Positions 28,822 to 42,800 of a stretch of DNA of 64,000 bases are shown piece after piece. The notes under the pieces were generated by a model, which saw nothing but the letters and a program-made list of their open reading frames with translations, was not told the DNA's origin and did no database searches. The DNA lies in contig JALIRH010000111.1 of NCBI GenBank assembly GCA_023055505.1, positions 248,001 through 312,000 of the forward strand, in the 5' to 3' direction. Position numbers and translations under genes: made by a program. Position 1 is the first letter of the stretch, and every line of letters starts with the position of its first letter. The stretch is from Callipepla californica brunnescens. Its lineage: Eukaryota; Chordata; Aves; Galliformes; Odontophoridae.

Positions 28822-30429
28822 GAGGTGCTAAAAGAATTTCAAGTCCAGATTTCCAACATTCCATATTTTCATTTTGTTCCAGCTTTCAGTATCATTTCAA
28901 AGCCAAGTTTCTTCATAGATCTGTTTTGTTTTTTTCTTTGCCTGAGTCAGAAATGACTCATCACCTAAGTTACGATGAAGCATTCAAAAGATGGTACATT
29001 TAATCAAAAGGAAAAGGGTCAAAGTCTTGAAGTATCCCTTCCTATAAGCCCCTTTTACCTATAAATACATTATCTGTTCCAAACATATATAAACTAAAGA
29101 TATGTACTCTTTCCTTTAAAACCTCTGATCACGACCCTACTTGATAAAATGGGGACCAACCTCCCTATATTAAGTGTAGAAACAAACACAAAACAAAAAG
29201 GATGGCAATAAATAAATAAACACACACACAATTCCTTATGTTTTCCTGATCACACAAAATTTAAACCAAATCTATTACACTTTACTAAGAGAAAGCTGGG
29301 TTATAAACAGAATTATCCAGTTAGTCAACACCTATTTCCATGTCATTCTGCTCTTTTTTTTATCTAATCACTGTGCATGTCACACCATCTATTTTATAAT
29401 CTTCAGCCACTTAGCCACTGCACTCACCTGCCTCAACAAGCTGACAAGTAAAGCAGTAGTTGAAGTGCCAGTTCCTAAATACCAAAGAGACTTGTCTCTC
29501 TTTTCCCAGGTGGTCAGGAACTGCAGAGTGCAGCTACTACTTTAATTCAGGGGTTTGGGAAATTAGGAGCAAATCTGGTCATCCCACCCTCCATTTTACA
29601 GGCAGGATGTGACACCAGAAAAAGAAAATAAAAAGATAAAATGTACTTCTCCTTTTACACTTATGTTTAGAAAGAAAGAGAAATAAGAGAAAGAAATTAG
29701 AGGAATGAGGGATGTTTTATAAAAGTTCCTAAATTTACACATTTTACCATGCTTATTAGATAAAACCCCAAAAATATTTATCATTTTATTCATACAAAGA
29801 AGTCCAGCCATTTCCTATCCAGCTAGTCTTGCATGCCCATGCCACACACCAGAGCTGCAACTCAAAGCTCAGGGAGAGTCAAAGATCACTAGGACCCAGT
29901 TTAAAACCAGACTAGCAGCAATCAAACCTCACTCTTCTCTAACACCAGTGAGCAGTCTAACATGCCCAAAAGTGGACCGGCTTTACCAGTGGAATCAGTA
30001 ACAGCTTTCCCATCACAAAAGCCACTTTCTACAAATGCCACATTTGAAAGGCCCTGAGGAGAGGCAGAACTGAGGAATGCAGTACTACCTTTCCCCTCCC
30101 CTCCTACAAGACAGTTAAGACAGAAGAGTCTGTGACACACGATTCACGTTCCACACTGACAGCGCAGGAAATGTTCTGCAGTGTCCTAAAAGCACATCAA
30201 AAAATTAAGACAATAATAATTCTAATTTGAACAACCTGAAATATTAATATTTTAGATTTTAACTATTCACCCACCTGGTGAGCTTAAAGACTAAAGCAAG
30301 TACTAATGACTACATAAATGCTTTTGTTCAAAAACATCACAGCAACATATATAAGAATTGGTATTAAAAACATCATACCGGCTGAGATGTTTCAATGAAT
30401 ACTTTAGAACATAAATGCTGAGAAGGCTA

Positions 30430-30472
30430 CAATAATAATTAATAATAATGATACTAATAATGATGATGATAA
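30430..30472. repeat. AAT/ATG trinucleotide-rich tract
   Basis: Successive AAT, then ATG/ATA triplets. It is an imperfect trinucleotide microsatellite inside the long intron. Confidence 0.65.
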
Positions 30473-33400
30473 GTGAAGAAAACTACTCCTACACTTCTTA
30501 GACATTAAAAAAAACATTAAAAAAAAAGCAAGCATCTGAGAAACTATTTATATTTGAGTTTGCATATTAAAATCATTGTGATCTTCTTTCCCTTGGAACT
30601 GATGCAGTCAATAATGCAACTTTTGCAACTACAGCATGGCACAGAACAGGTAAGTATGAGCTCCTAACTGGGGATATATCAACACGTCCAAGTCATTGTG
30701 GTAACTCAAGACAATAAAGACAGTCTTGCTCTCTAGGTAGCACATTGCATTTCTTAGTTTTATTTTTTATTTCTGTGATTTTGATGTAATTTTGATGCTT
30801 GGAACACTTATGACTTCCGGCCAGAACAGGGGCTTTTATGGTCCTTCTGGACTCAATGTCCACTACAAAATTGCATGCAACACTGTAGGCTGGAACCAAT
30901 AACTCCAGAGTTTTCTTCATAGTATTGTGATTCTAAATGAAGTTGGTAGAAGTGAAGAGCAGAATTATTGCTTAAAAAAAAAAAAAAAAAAAAATACAGT
31001 GCAGTTCCAACAGATATCATGAACTTGTTGCAGGAATTATAAGTAAAGGTTTGACTCATATCATGAAGCAGAGAAAATAAGGCAGATATCATCTCTTCCT
31101 ATACTCCCAAGAATTATCTGATGTATATGAAAGTGCAGACTTGTTCTCAGTGTTGTCTGTTAAAAATATCTGCACGCTACTTGATTCATTTCTGCCATCA
31201 AAACTCATTATGTAGTTATTAAAAAACTTCTGAAAGTGTCAATGCTAGAAGCAGATCCTGAACTGCACTTTACTCAAGGAGTCTGTAACTGGAGCTCAGC
31301 TGGCAACCTTTACATATGACCTGCATGTGGGTAAATATACTCCGTCTTAATTTGTCCTCTGTGCATACTAGATATGCCACAGTAACATAATTTAAAGAAA
31401 TAGTATGAATATAACAGTCAAGAAATGAGTCACTACTCATTTGAAGACTTAAGCAAGATTGGGGGGGGAAAGTTGCGACTCTAATCTGACTAACATCACA
31501 GTGACTCACCAATCCACTTGACTTGCATAACAATACATGACAATACACTCCAACCTGGGATACAAGCAAATAAATTAAGAAAAAGCCAAGAGAGTCCCTT
31601 CCCAATTACATTAATAGCAGACACAGAAAATATTTCAGGAATCCTATTTTAATCTAATAAAAGTAATAATACATGGAAATCTCCTGGGAAATATGCAGTC
31701 AGAAGAAAAGAAACAAGGGCTGAATCAGGCTGCAAGTGACAGAAATAAATAGAAGAGATAAAAAGTTAAACAATTAAAAAACGGTCTTTTTATTTTTTTT
31801 AAGGTGATTAGAGCTACTTTGACTATTATAATGTTTTTGTGTTGTTTTTTTAAGATATAATCTGAAAATCTGGGTACATAGACAGAATTTATGGAACAGC
31901 CTATGAAATAAACAGCTTTGCAAAGGATAATATAAACTGCTATTGTATGAAGAAAGTGCATAATAGGCTTTTCTTTTTCCCTTTCAGATAAAATAGATAA
32001 AGGTTATGAATTCCGTATATACATACCAGAGAAAAGAGATTTTAACTCTAATGCAGAAAGAAAAACATTTAAGTAAAATGTATTCTATTACCTAAACATC
32101 AGGTACACTCAGCTGGACCACTCTGTTTACTGTTTATAACACACATGCATGCGCACACACACAAAAAAAAGATAGGAATAAAGTTATCTATAGCCACACT
32201 TTAAAAAATGTACTACTCTTTGTCACCTACAGTGAATAAAAATCTTTACTACATAGAAATGCTTTTTTCCTGAGGACAGTATATTTTAATGTAGCATCTT
32301 TCCATTTTAGTTAATTTCATTTTAGAGTTCAGAGTCAACAATAAATAAATAAATGATCCTAACACTAACCTCCTACGTGTATTTAGACCTGAAATCCAAA
32401 TAAAAAATTCCCAGCAGCACATAGTCTGGGTAGAAAGCTGGCCACACAGAGTCCGTGAGAAAAATCTGCCCTAATCTGTGCAGTGGGATGACTAGTTTAT
32501 ATGCTTAGCTACTACAGCCATTACTTGGGGTTTATAAACACTTTAGCAAAAAAGTAAAAGAAATCAAGTTCCAACTCTCTGAAAGAACTCATATGTTTCA
32601 GGTGGGGAGCCCTAAAGACTGCGCTTAGAGATCAGGACAGGGCCAGCTGTATGGCCAAGTTTATGTAGCAGACTTTGTATGCATTTCTAATTGCAATAAT
32701 CGATATTCTACAAGTTGAATAGGCAATCAAAACTTCACCTTGATATCAAAATATCATGAAATAACATGAACAGACACTATTCAAATTATAAAATAAACAG
32801 GGCAAAAGCTGAAGTAGACCCCATGAAAGTATCAAATAAATTCCTACCTACTATTAAACACCCAGAGATCAGAAAAGATTTGGGTGTAGCTGGCATTAGA
32901 GCCCTGTCATTTTTAAGCCAGTACTCTTCAATTTCTAAAACCATTTCCACATGCACGAATCCTCCAAAGTAATTGCATCTACTATATCAGCCACGCTGAA
33001 AGTAGCTGACAGTGCAGAGTATGACAAACAACCAGCGAGAATTAGATTTTAATGCATTAGGACACGCATCAGTGTAATAGGGCTGGTTGATCACATTCAA
33101 CCATACTGCTGGAGCAAAGAGCCTTAAGGATGACATCATCGGTAATGGAAAAAGCAGTTAAAGGAGAATACAGCCAATACTGGACTGGCAAGAAGTGTCT
33201 TCATGCAAGACCTGAATGCAGTAGAACGAAGTTACTCTTAGTAACACCTCAGGCAGCAAAGAAATAAGATGCACACACCTTTCTCAGGAGAACACCAAAA
33301 AGAGACAGTTGTTATTCCCTATTTAATCCTTCTTCTATTCTTTTTGCTAGGCTTACTTTTTATTTTAAGACTTGCACGCTGTATTACCTTAGCTAGAGAA

Positions 33401-33929
33401 AACTCCAAATTGCTCAAAATTCATCAAAATCTCAAATGTTCAGAGCAGATGGAGCAAATACTTTGAACACCTATCCAAGAGGTCACAGGCTTTGCAGGTA
33501 TAAAACCAGGAAAATAAGGTGGGTGAATGGCCATGATGCATCTACAGCATTGCATTCCCACTGTGGAGACATGAGAGCTTTGCCTGGCCAGAGGCCAGGG
33601 CCTGCCCGCAGCTATCCTGGCTGTGAAAAGGGAGCTCTTTGCTCAAGCCGGGAATAAAAAAGGCAGACAGATGTGGTACCAGCCATATTGCTCCCCTGTG
33701 TGCTGTTGGCTACAAAATACAAGTGTGCCTTAATCGCAGTAGGCCGATAAGCCACCTGCACCCAGAAGGAATCTTCAGCAGTTTTTACATTAGGGAAATA
33801 AAACCAAGTATCAAAGCACCACTGGTCTGCTGATTTCTTTTTAATAATAAAAAGAAAGAAAAGAAGAAAACTGAAACAGATTTTTCCCCAAAGACAAAAA
33901 AATATACTTCTCACAGTTCTAGCAGAACA

Positions 33930-34215
33930 GTTCCCGGATGCTTCCCTTTTTTTTATTTATTTATTTTATTTTATTTTTTTATTTAATCCACCTATACCAC
34001 TCTTTCAGCATTTCCCATTTTTTCCTCATTCTTTTTCTGAGCAGTTTTCTGTTTTCTGATGTTTCCCACTGTTTTCCTCCTGCATCCACAATGCAGAGCA
34101 TCCTCCTTCTCCCCAGAGCATTTCTCTCCTTTCTTTTTACATTTTTTTCTAGTCATTTGTTTACCCCAGGCTTTTGCTTATTTTCCACCACTTCAGCAGA
34201 AAACAGACCAAGCCA
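33930..34215. repeat. Long pyrimidine-rich tract
   Basis: Almost 290 bp in which the plus strand is mostly T and C. It begins with TTTA/TTTTA units (about 33950-33985) and continues as irregular CT-rich DNA. The transcribed (minus) strand of the presumed OSBPL6 intron is correspondingly purine-rich. A plus-strand frame across it encodes mainly F, L and S, a composition artefact. Confidence 0.6.
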
Positions 34216-34949
34216 AGATTAAAAAAAAAAACCACAAATGGGAAGCAAAAACATTCCTTCGATGCTCCACTGGTCAGAGCATGGAAGCATGCCACGCCTG
34301 CTGAGGGGATCCAACTGGCATCATGGCAATCCCTGTGCTATCTGACAAGGATGTTTTGTTGCTCAGGCAACCACTCCTAATTGTCTTCTGGGATGCTGAG
34401 CAAACAAGGCATTTTTTCATGCATGAAGGTTCATGCACACTGACACTGAACACAGGTCAGGGTATAGCAAATGTGTATCCGAAAAAGGACCGGTGAGGCA
34501 GCCCGACGTGCAGCAACATGTCAGTCACATGTAACACCCAACCTATTACACAACCATAGCTATGTAAGACAATGTGTACAACACAGTTGTCATAGAGGAC
34601 TACAACAACTACTATGCCAGAAACATGAATGCTGCTCTAGATTCAAACTGACTACAAATCTGAATGTTTCTCATGGTTAGAAATAGTAAATGAAAACCTA
34701 TTTATATACAACAGCATCCGACAAGAAATAGATTGTCAACAGTTGGGCAGGGTGCTGTTAACATCTTCTGGAGATTAGGAAGAAGTCTTTTCAGTCAGTC
34801 GCTGTTGAAAGAAATAAAGGCAGAAGCTTTGGGAGCAGCAGCTAGTGCTCCAAAGTTCCTCCAGAAGATTCATCTCAATATATGAATAGTGCGCATCATA
34901 AAAAAAATAGACCATATGCTGGGATGGTTTTTCATAATAAGAAAAGTCT

Positions 34950-34990
34950 GCCTTACATCCAACCCCTACAGTTCTGTGATTCTGCTATAC
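34950..34990 (+). mobile_element. CR1-like 3' end remnant
   Basis: The segment CATCCAACCCCTACAG followed by TTCTGTGATTCTG resembles the 3' end of avian CR1 elements with their ATTCTGTGATTC-type tail. The upstream part is too diverged to delimit. Confidence 0.45.
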
Positions 34991-35857
34991 TTTTGCTAAA
35001 TCCAATCTGAATTCACTAGTAAGGCTACAAAACTGCAACTTTTAAAGAGTCCCTACTGGAGACACAGGGCTCCCAGACCAAACGTAATGCAGTCATCACG
35101 TGCTCAACTTCCACATGGTGGAGAGAAACCAAGGGAATGAAAAACATTCCCATAACCACTAGCAGTACTTTCCCGATGAAGTTGCCTTCAGAAGGAACTC
35201 AGGTTTTTTTCCCCATGGATCTCTCCGAATCCCAGAGCCTGAGAATAGCTCCCATTAAACAAGAGATATAAATTCAGTGATTTCCAATGGACTTATTTAG
35301 ATGCAACTGGTTGTGGATCTCCAGTAAAGTCTCTGCTTGACTGGATTTGCAAGCATTTGCAACCACTTTTGGCCAAACCTTTCCTGACCTCTCTTAATTC
35401 AGAATAGGTTGCTATTTCTTACAACAGTGTTTCACTTTTTTAGTCAGCTTTCACTGTCCTAAGAAAGCAAGCAGATTTGACCAGTGATAATACCTCAGCA
35501 AGGCCAGGTTGAGAGGTCGAGGTGTTCTGCAACCTGAAATGCTGCCAGCAGCATTGACTACATCAACGAGGTCAGTGATATCCTGCCATTTTCTCTCAGT
35601 GGCTTTCATCTTTCATAAAACACTCAGAGGCATTTTAAATTTCATGATGCTTTAACAAACACAGAATAAACAGGTATAAAAAGGCATTATTCTAACTTAA
35701 GCCTGGAGAAAAACAGGAGTCATATTTCTCTATTATGAATTGCTACGCATTCTGAAATGTTAATGAAACAAGTAACAGTGATGATCAGCGCTCAGGAGAT
35801 AAACAACAGCATAATTTCTGGGGACCTACATGAATAATTGTGGAGTCTAAACATTCC

Positions 35858-35910
35858 TAGAATCATAGAATTGTTAAGGTTGGAGAAGACCACAAGGATC
35901 ATAGACGCTG
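35858..35910 (-). mobile_element. CR1 3'-end fragment, minus strand
   Basis: AGAATCATAGAATTGTTAAGG followed by TTGGAGAAGACCACAAGGATCAT is the reverse complement of a CR1 3' end (ATTCTATGATT tail plus CTTTTCCAACCTTA-type motif). Only about 50 bp is recognisable, so it is a heavily 5'-truncated or decayed copy. Confidence 0.8.
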
Positions 35911-36907
35911 AGTTGAAAAGGAGTGCTCAGAAGCTGAGAATTTCCTCATACTACAAACTGTTATTGTGCTCTTTGCATCAGTTATCATTTTCGTGGAAAC
36001 AGTTAAGAGGCACTGCTTTCAGAGCAACCTTCATACATGCAGCCCTAGACAATTCCTCTTCACCCAGCGTGGCCCAGGCAAGGCAAAAGGTTGCACATTC
36101 ATGCCCCATAGTGCATCTTACTTGGCTGATCCTGGGCCCAGTGTCCTATCTGCCAGTTTCATGCCTGCTCATAGGATATCAGGATGTAAGACAGCCAAAG
36201 TGGCACTAGGTATTTGTGTTGAACACCTGAATCGCTCCCTGGTGTTCAGATGCAACACTGATTTGTCTGCATATTCATGCTGAGCTCAGCCACACTCTCC
36301 CTGGTCTCTGCCACCATGAGGAGGCTACAGGGAGGAGAAGTGGGATAAAATGGGGCGGTGAGGGAACCATGAAGTGATGAAGGCACGTCAGTTTTATCTC
36401 TAGATCTGCTTCTGTGACAGAGAGACAGCAGGCCTACAAAACCGCCAGCCCAAAAAGAGGAGAAAGGGAATGAAGGGGAAAGTATAAGTTAATTGGGATT
36501 GAAGCTAATAAATCAAATAAATGAGTGTGTCCAAACACTGAAGGCCTTACTCTAATGCTGTAATGCCAGCAAGCACACAAAGCCAAGGCAGGCAAAAAGA
36601 GGGACAGTCTTGTGACTCCCAGTCAGCTTCATCTTTCCACCAACTGGAAAGTGAAGTCCTAGTCGCACCACCTGACAGTACAGGTGGTGGCTGAAGCTTC
36701 TTTGTCTTCTAGAAGTGGATGCAGGGAAAGGGAAATGACCAGATCACAGCACACTCCTGTTGTCAGCCACTTAACCCCACAGCCATGGGTGAGGAGAGCT
36801 CTGTGACACCCACCCTCCCTGTTCCCCTGTGAAACCAGGAAGGAATCCATCGGTCAGTTCTTCTGGTTTGCATGGTCCTTATTTCCTTATTATATTTAAG
36901 AGTCTTC

Positions 36908-36955
36908 ACATGTGTGTGTGTCTGTGTGTGGTATGTGCACATGTATACATGTATG
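36908..36955. repeat. TG-rich dinucleotide tract
   Basis: Interrupted TG repeats with alternating purine-pyrimidine sequence (TGTGTGTGTG, GTATGTGCACATGTATACATG). It is a possible Z-DNA-prone microsatellite. Confidence 0.75.
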
Positions 36956-37039
36956 AAAAGTATCTACATATAAATAGATAAGAATTACGCATATTTTATA
37001 CTCTTCATATGTATACAAAAATCTCTAAATTGCAATCAC

Positions 37040-37139
37040 ATAGGGCAATGATTTAGTGGGGAAATATTGGTGGTAGGTGGACACTTGGACCGGAGTATTG
37101 GAGGTCTTTTCCAACCTTATTCTATGACTCCATGAATCT
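37040..37139 (+). mobile_element. CR1 3'-terminal fragment, plus strand
   Basis: Reads GATTTAGTGGGGAAATATTGG, then TTGGACCGGAGTATTGGAGG, then TCTTTTCCAACCTTATTC and TATGACTCCATGAATC. This is the last 100 bp or so of an avian CR1 3'UTR. It directly abuts an oppositely oriented CR1 piece. Confidence 0.88.
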
Positions 37140-37149
37140 ATGTCCACTT

Positions 37150-37252
37150 TTAAGTACCACATCTACACATTTCTTGAACGCCTTCAGGGACTCCACCAGT
37201 TCCTGGGCAGCCTGTTCCAGCACTCGGCCACTAAATTCCTTGCACTATTTGG
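37150..37252 (-). mobile_element. CR1 3'UTR fragment, minus strand
   Basis: Contains AGTACCACATCTACACATTT, CTTGAACGCCTTCAGGGACT, CCACCAG and CCTGGGCAGCCTGTTCCAG, the reverse complement of the CR1 3'UTR just upstream of its last 100 bp. Its own 3'-terminal 100 bp is missing, and exactly that part occurs next door in opposite orientation. Confidence 0.85.
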
Positions 37253-37268
37253 TTTTACAAAGTGAAGA

Positions 37269-37286
37269 AGAAAAAAAAAAAAAAAC
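37269..37286. repeat. A-rich run
   Basis: A short GAAG-then-poly(A) run following the CR1 pair. Confidence 0.6.
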
Positions 37287-39785
37287 AACAATGCAAAGCA
37301 AAAGAAAACAACACCTACAACATGCTTTCACATTTTCAATTTTGAGCTAATGTGGGGGAGACATTTTTTCTGGTATGGATATTTACATGCAGGCCCTTGA
37401 GTTCCCAGCACACACAGCCCTTCCTCTGCTCCAGACAGACTTAGAGGGGAAGGTGCTTGAGCACTTCAGAATTACAGACTTGTGTTACACAAGCATTTTA
37501 AGGACTAGGTACTATACTTAGATGCAGGAAGACAGGACAACTCTCCAAGAAAAAATAATGAACATTAAAATGCAGCATAAAATACCAAATAATACTATAT
37601 GTTACATTGTTTTCATATCAGACTATAAGCTGAAATTTAATAATATACACTAGCACCGAAGTGAACAGCATTCTGTGAACAGTCTGTACTAACATATAGT
37701 CAAGAGAAGAAGTATATGTGGTACTATCACTTAGATTAAAGAGCAATCTAAATTCCACTGGGTTTAGGATAACAAAAAGACCTCCAGCAGTAAACAGCCG
37801 AACATAAATCCAGTTGTTTCAATTACTGCTGTCATGATTTCTCAGAAAGATGTAGAACCACAAAAACTTGCAGTTCCAGAAGGACAGAATCTCAGCCTGA
37901 AGAAGAGGACAGAACACTAAGCATTCTTTCATGATGACATCAGACTTCTGCACTCTACCACTGAATTCTGCAGCTGCCAGAATCCTAGCCACACTTCCAC
38001 CTCTGCTGGTATCAACCACTGCAAAACTTCCTCCGAGATCTTGCCCAGAGCTAAAAAGACATGCTGCCATCACTTCCTCTGATCAAAGCATGTTCAGTAT
38101 GTATTCCTCCTTGTTTCTCTTCTCCTTATTCACTGACCTTGACAGATCAGGAAGTACCAGCCTCAGTCGGAGAGCTTCCTACTCTTACCTGGGATGTTAA
38201 GAAATGCACATTTTCCACAGTGAGGTTCAACAAAACACAGATAGGTTGTCATGATAAATTCATGTGAATAACTGGTGGCCAAACTAAAAGCATCCTCTTC
38301 CCTATTTCAAAGGAACAACATATATTTATGCTGAAATACAACAGTTATGTGCTACAACTGAAGCAGAAAAATGGGATAGAGCTTTTTACTTCACATTTTG
38401 CTGACAGCGAAGAATTGAACATTTTGAGCCTGAAATTTTAACTCAGTTCATCAGATCTTCCTGAACTTGTAGTTCCATACAACCAGGTTTGAAGTACAGC
38501 GTCTTGTTTTCAAGTCTCTCGTAACTCTGTCTGCTGATTTCTTAGTTAATGATACATTTCATAATCTGACATGAACATCTAGGCACAAGAATACTTCTGA
38601 ATAATGGACTACATACAGGAGGCAAAAGTAGTAAAAATGCTCTTGTATTAAAAACCATAAAAGGCACAACAAAAATAGAAATACAGCAAGAATTTTCTTT
38701 CTGCTCATTGTTACCATTCATGAGTTGTGAGCGATGTATCAGTTATAAATCCACAAAAATAAAACTGTCTGGCTACCTTAATTCTGAGTGTTCTGTCATC
38801 TGTGAAAATACACTGTGGTATATGTATTTACATGTAAGTGTTATCACCTAACCAAAAAAAAAAAAAAAAAGCATTCTGTATTATGCCAGCCATAATACTT
38901 GCACTTTCACAAAGAAATATTCATTTGACAGTTGAATCAGAGGACTGAGTTGCAGAGAGGTATATAAATTCTACTCAAAAGTGAGTCTTATTCAGAGTTT
39001 TTCTGTTGAAACTATTTATGAACCTGCATGCTTCCACTGAATGAACACTTACAGTCTGTTTCAAAGAATACTTTAGGACAGTTCAGTATTCAAAAATGAC
39101 AAATTATTTTGTTAATCTTGCCATTTATTTTATCTCAATATCAAATTTCAAGTTCCTTTACAGAATTCTTCCATCTTTAGAGAAAAATCACTCCAACTTT
39201 AATAACAAGAGCCATTCTTTTTAAGTAACTCTTTATTTTTGCTACACTCCCTAGACCTTGACACTGGCTCATAAGTCAGCATGTTCCCAAGTATGTGTCA
39301 GAAACCTCAGCCAAGATGCCCAAAGCCATTTATATAGAAGAGAAACTCCCCTGCTATATGCAATACCAGTTCCAAAATTATTCAACATCAGAAAACGGTA
39401 AAATAATTCTCCAAACAAACAGTCTACCAAAAAAACAGTCCAAAAAAGACAAAAGGACGTGAAGGGTTAATTGCATTAGAACTGCATAGCAACACCTGAC
39501 AAATAAGTGCTTGGGGACAGTTTCCCAACTGGCAACATTCTGAAAGGCAGATTAACAAGAAGAGAGGAATTAAAAAAAACAAAAATAAAAAACACCACAC
39601 TTGGGATATCCAAATATAAATTGCACAGTTCTGGATAGAAGAAACTCACATTCGTTCTTATTTTCTTTGACTTAACAAACGTTCTGAAGAAGACAAATTT
39701 TCCCAAGCAGACCTTCACCTTTATATTCTGAAGAATTATGAAATTTACTTCCCTTAATTTTCTTTTATTCTTTCTTTTGAACTCT

Positions 39786-39792
<7 letters not shown>

Positions 39793-39831
<39 letters not shown>
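39793..39831. repeat. Poly(A) run, 39 bp
   Basis: The longest homopolymer in the window, uninterrupted. No gene-like sequence precedes it. Confidence 0.9.
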
Positions 39832-39833
<2 letters not shown>

Positions 39834-42800
39834 GCATCGGTCTTCAGTCTCACGCAACTCCAAGCAGAACCTCAGCAAGACAACGGCTAACTGCCAAATT
39901 ACTGGTGTGAATTTGAAGACTATTGTTCATTCAAATCAAACCTTCATGCTTCAGCCTTTGAAACAAGATGCAAAATCCCGTATTCTCTCTTAAATCTAGT
40001 AACACTGGAAGTGGTTTCCTTAATTTTGTTTTTCTGCCATTTACTTTCTCCTTTAAACACTTTCCTTTAAGACTGACTGTCCATTATATCTAGACTGTTT
40101 AATAACAAAGATAGAAAAATATGCTTGTGTGTACATAAAGTACTGGAACATGGTACTAAATGTACTTAAGCATGTAAAATGTTAATTATCATGTAAAATA
40201 TTGAAAAATGTCCCTCAACTTGCTGCAGGATTGCTAACCAAGTATACAACCACTGATATTTCCAGATAGGGGAACATCTCTTAAGGCCATAATTAGAGCT
40301 ACTGCCCTGAATGGGTGTTGCTTTGCTCTCTAGTCCATCCCTGTACTGCACCCTGAGCGAGAAAAGCGGGTTTATAATCTCATCCTAAATTATCCACTGC
40401 AATCAGGCATGGCCAAAAGGGAAAGATTTTCTGGCACTGCATTCCTAAAAGCAAAGCCAGTTTGCAGGACACATTCAGTTGTTCTCCATACAGCCTTTTT
40501 TTCCCCACTATTTGTATTTATGCTATTTTTTAGACCATCAGGTGAAACTTCATTCCACACAAGTCCATGTCAACCATTGCTCAAAAATACAATTATTTTA
40601 TGCTAGTGAAAACTTTTCAGCAGTTTGAAAGCAAGCATCATGGGAGAAACTTTGCCAAAAGTCATTATTAGTATCATTACGTCCAATATCCACCTCTTCC
40701 CAGAATGCAGCACTGTTGACTTTATTTCTCTACTTGCATCTGGCAGAGCAAGCACTGTTACCTCCAGCACTCCCCTTATATGTGTACATTTCCTTATTAG
40801 AAAAACAGAGATAATGAGCAAAATCCAAACACCGACATTTGCTATCTTTCATTTTTAACTTGCCACGTTACCTTCGATCATGCCATGCCTTGCTGCTCTT
40901 GATAAATGTACGGAAACAGAAAGTTTCCATACATTCAAAATTGCACATTTGCTTCAAATAAGAAAAAAAGATATGTTCTCTAATACAGACCAAAGGTATT
41001 TTCAAAATTATGCTTAAATGGAGATCTAGAAGTTCATGAAAGGACAAATTATATGACACAAATTAAATATATTTGGTTCGTTCATGGTTCAAACGAAGCA
41101 TTCACCCTCCTAGCCTGAGGTGCTGGAGCAAAGGTTTTAACAATCCACCACAGTTCCATCATGCTTTGAGTATTTAACTCTTAAACACAACCTATAGTTG
41201 GCAAAGAGGATAAAATGATAAGCAATGAATATGCATTACACAAAATATAAAGAGAACTAAAGATTATCTGTCTGGAAAATGCACAGAATTCAGAAAAGCC
41301 TGGAAGCCTCACACTTCCTCATTTATCATTTAATGGAAAAAAATTGACACTAGCTGAAAAAGCATTGATTTTCTGTGCCGCAATCTGTGGGAGTCTGAAA
41401 AATTGAAAATCAATTTCTGCAGCATACTGCAATTGTTTAAAAGAAAAAACTTCAGAGAGGTCTGCTTGCATTACTTCTTGTATCTCATGATGCAAATATT
41501 TATTTCTGTTCAGACTTGTCCTTCTAAACAAGAAACTTTCGGAAGTTGCACCACTGCTTTTAAATCTGCTTTGGAATTGTTTAATTGTGTAACCCACCTC
41601 AACAGCCTGACCAACAGAAATTGCAAATATGTATCAATCACTGCCATTCAGACCTTACATTGCTATTAGGCATGAAGTCCATTAGGAAATAACTGATTTT
41701 CCTTGATATGTTCATTCCGTGTATTTAAAAGCATTTTGATTACCCTTTGTGTAACTTTTTTCCCAGAGAGTGAGCCAGGTTTCCATATTACCCTACAGCA
41801 GTAAATACGAAACGAACAAATATATGCACTTGAACAGGCAATTGGATAACTCAGAATAAGACCCAACATATCATAAAGCAGCACTGAAACGGAGACTGGC
41901 CACGTTCTTCTCAACCATTCGGTATGTTTACATTTTCTTCAGGCAGTCACCATGAACAGGGCTTGTATAGCAACTTTGATCTGACACTCCACCCACAATG
42001 CCCAGCTTTAAGCCAGGTTACAGAGCTGACCGTCCCACCCTCCCCATTCTCAGGCCTCCACAGAGGACCTACTGAGAGGGGGGGAGAGGCCTGAAGCATC
42101 ACCAGGCCTGGATGCATGAATGTGCCCACATCTTCAGACACAGGACCCAGATTCATGGAGTGTGTCTGTTAGCAAGTCAGGAGTGACCTGCTAGGGGCAG
42201 AGGCAGAGTGATACCAAAGGCAAAAGCTGGAGAGGCATATCTGAGTGCTGGGAACCCAGAAGACAAATGAAAACCCGGGCAAGAATCCTGCTTTATCAGT
42301 TTCAAAATTAGTCTGCATATTCCTGAGAAAGTAAATTCCATCTATAAACAGATTTATCCAACATTTGCTTTTTCCTCCAGTGTTATATCACACAGCTATG
42401 ACACATTTTTCACTGCAAACTATCCAAGAACCAGCCAAGAAAACAGAACTACACGTTCCTCCAGATAGCTGCAGCCTAAGAGCAGTTTGTTTCGATCACC
42501 TTTCAACATGGGAATATTGCCAGAGATGCTAAAGTATAAAATTAATAAATCTGCCATGCCCTTTACAAGCATTTCTGAGCACAGAACGTGGTTTTCACAG
42601 CCAGATGAAGAAGGAAACAGAAGTAAAATAGAACATACATCTTCTCACTGAACACCTGTGGTGCCATCATGAAATACAGCTTCCTTGTTGTGAGATACTG
42701 CTCCTTTTCTAGAGAGCACAAGAGCCTAGCTGGCATCAATCGCAGCTTAAATTGTTTAGGATTACTGTGCTTTAAACCTCTTCAACTGTTGTAATATTTT

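Noticed and set aside
33938..34222. Hydrophobic plus-strand frame resembling a membrane protein
   Set aside because: The F/L/S richness follows directly from the pyrimidine-rich DNA.
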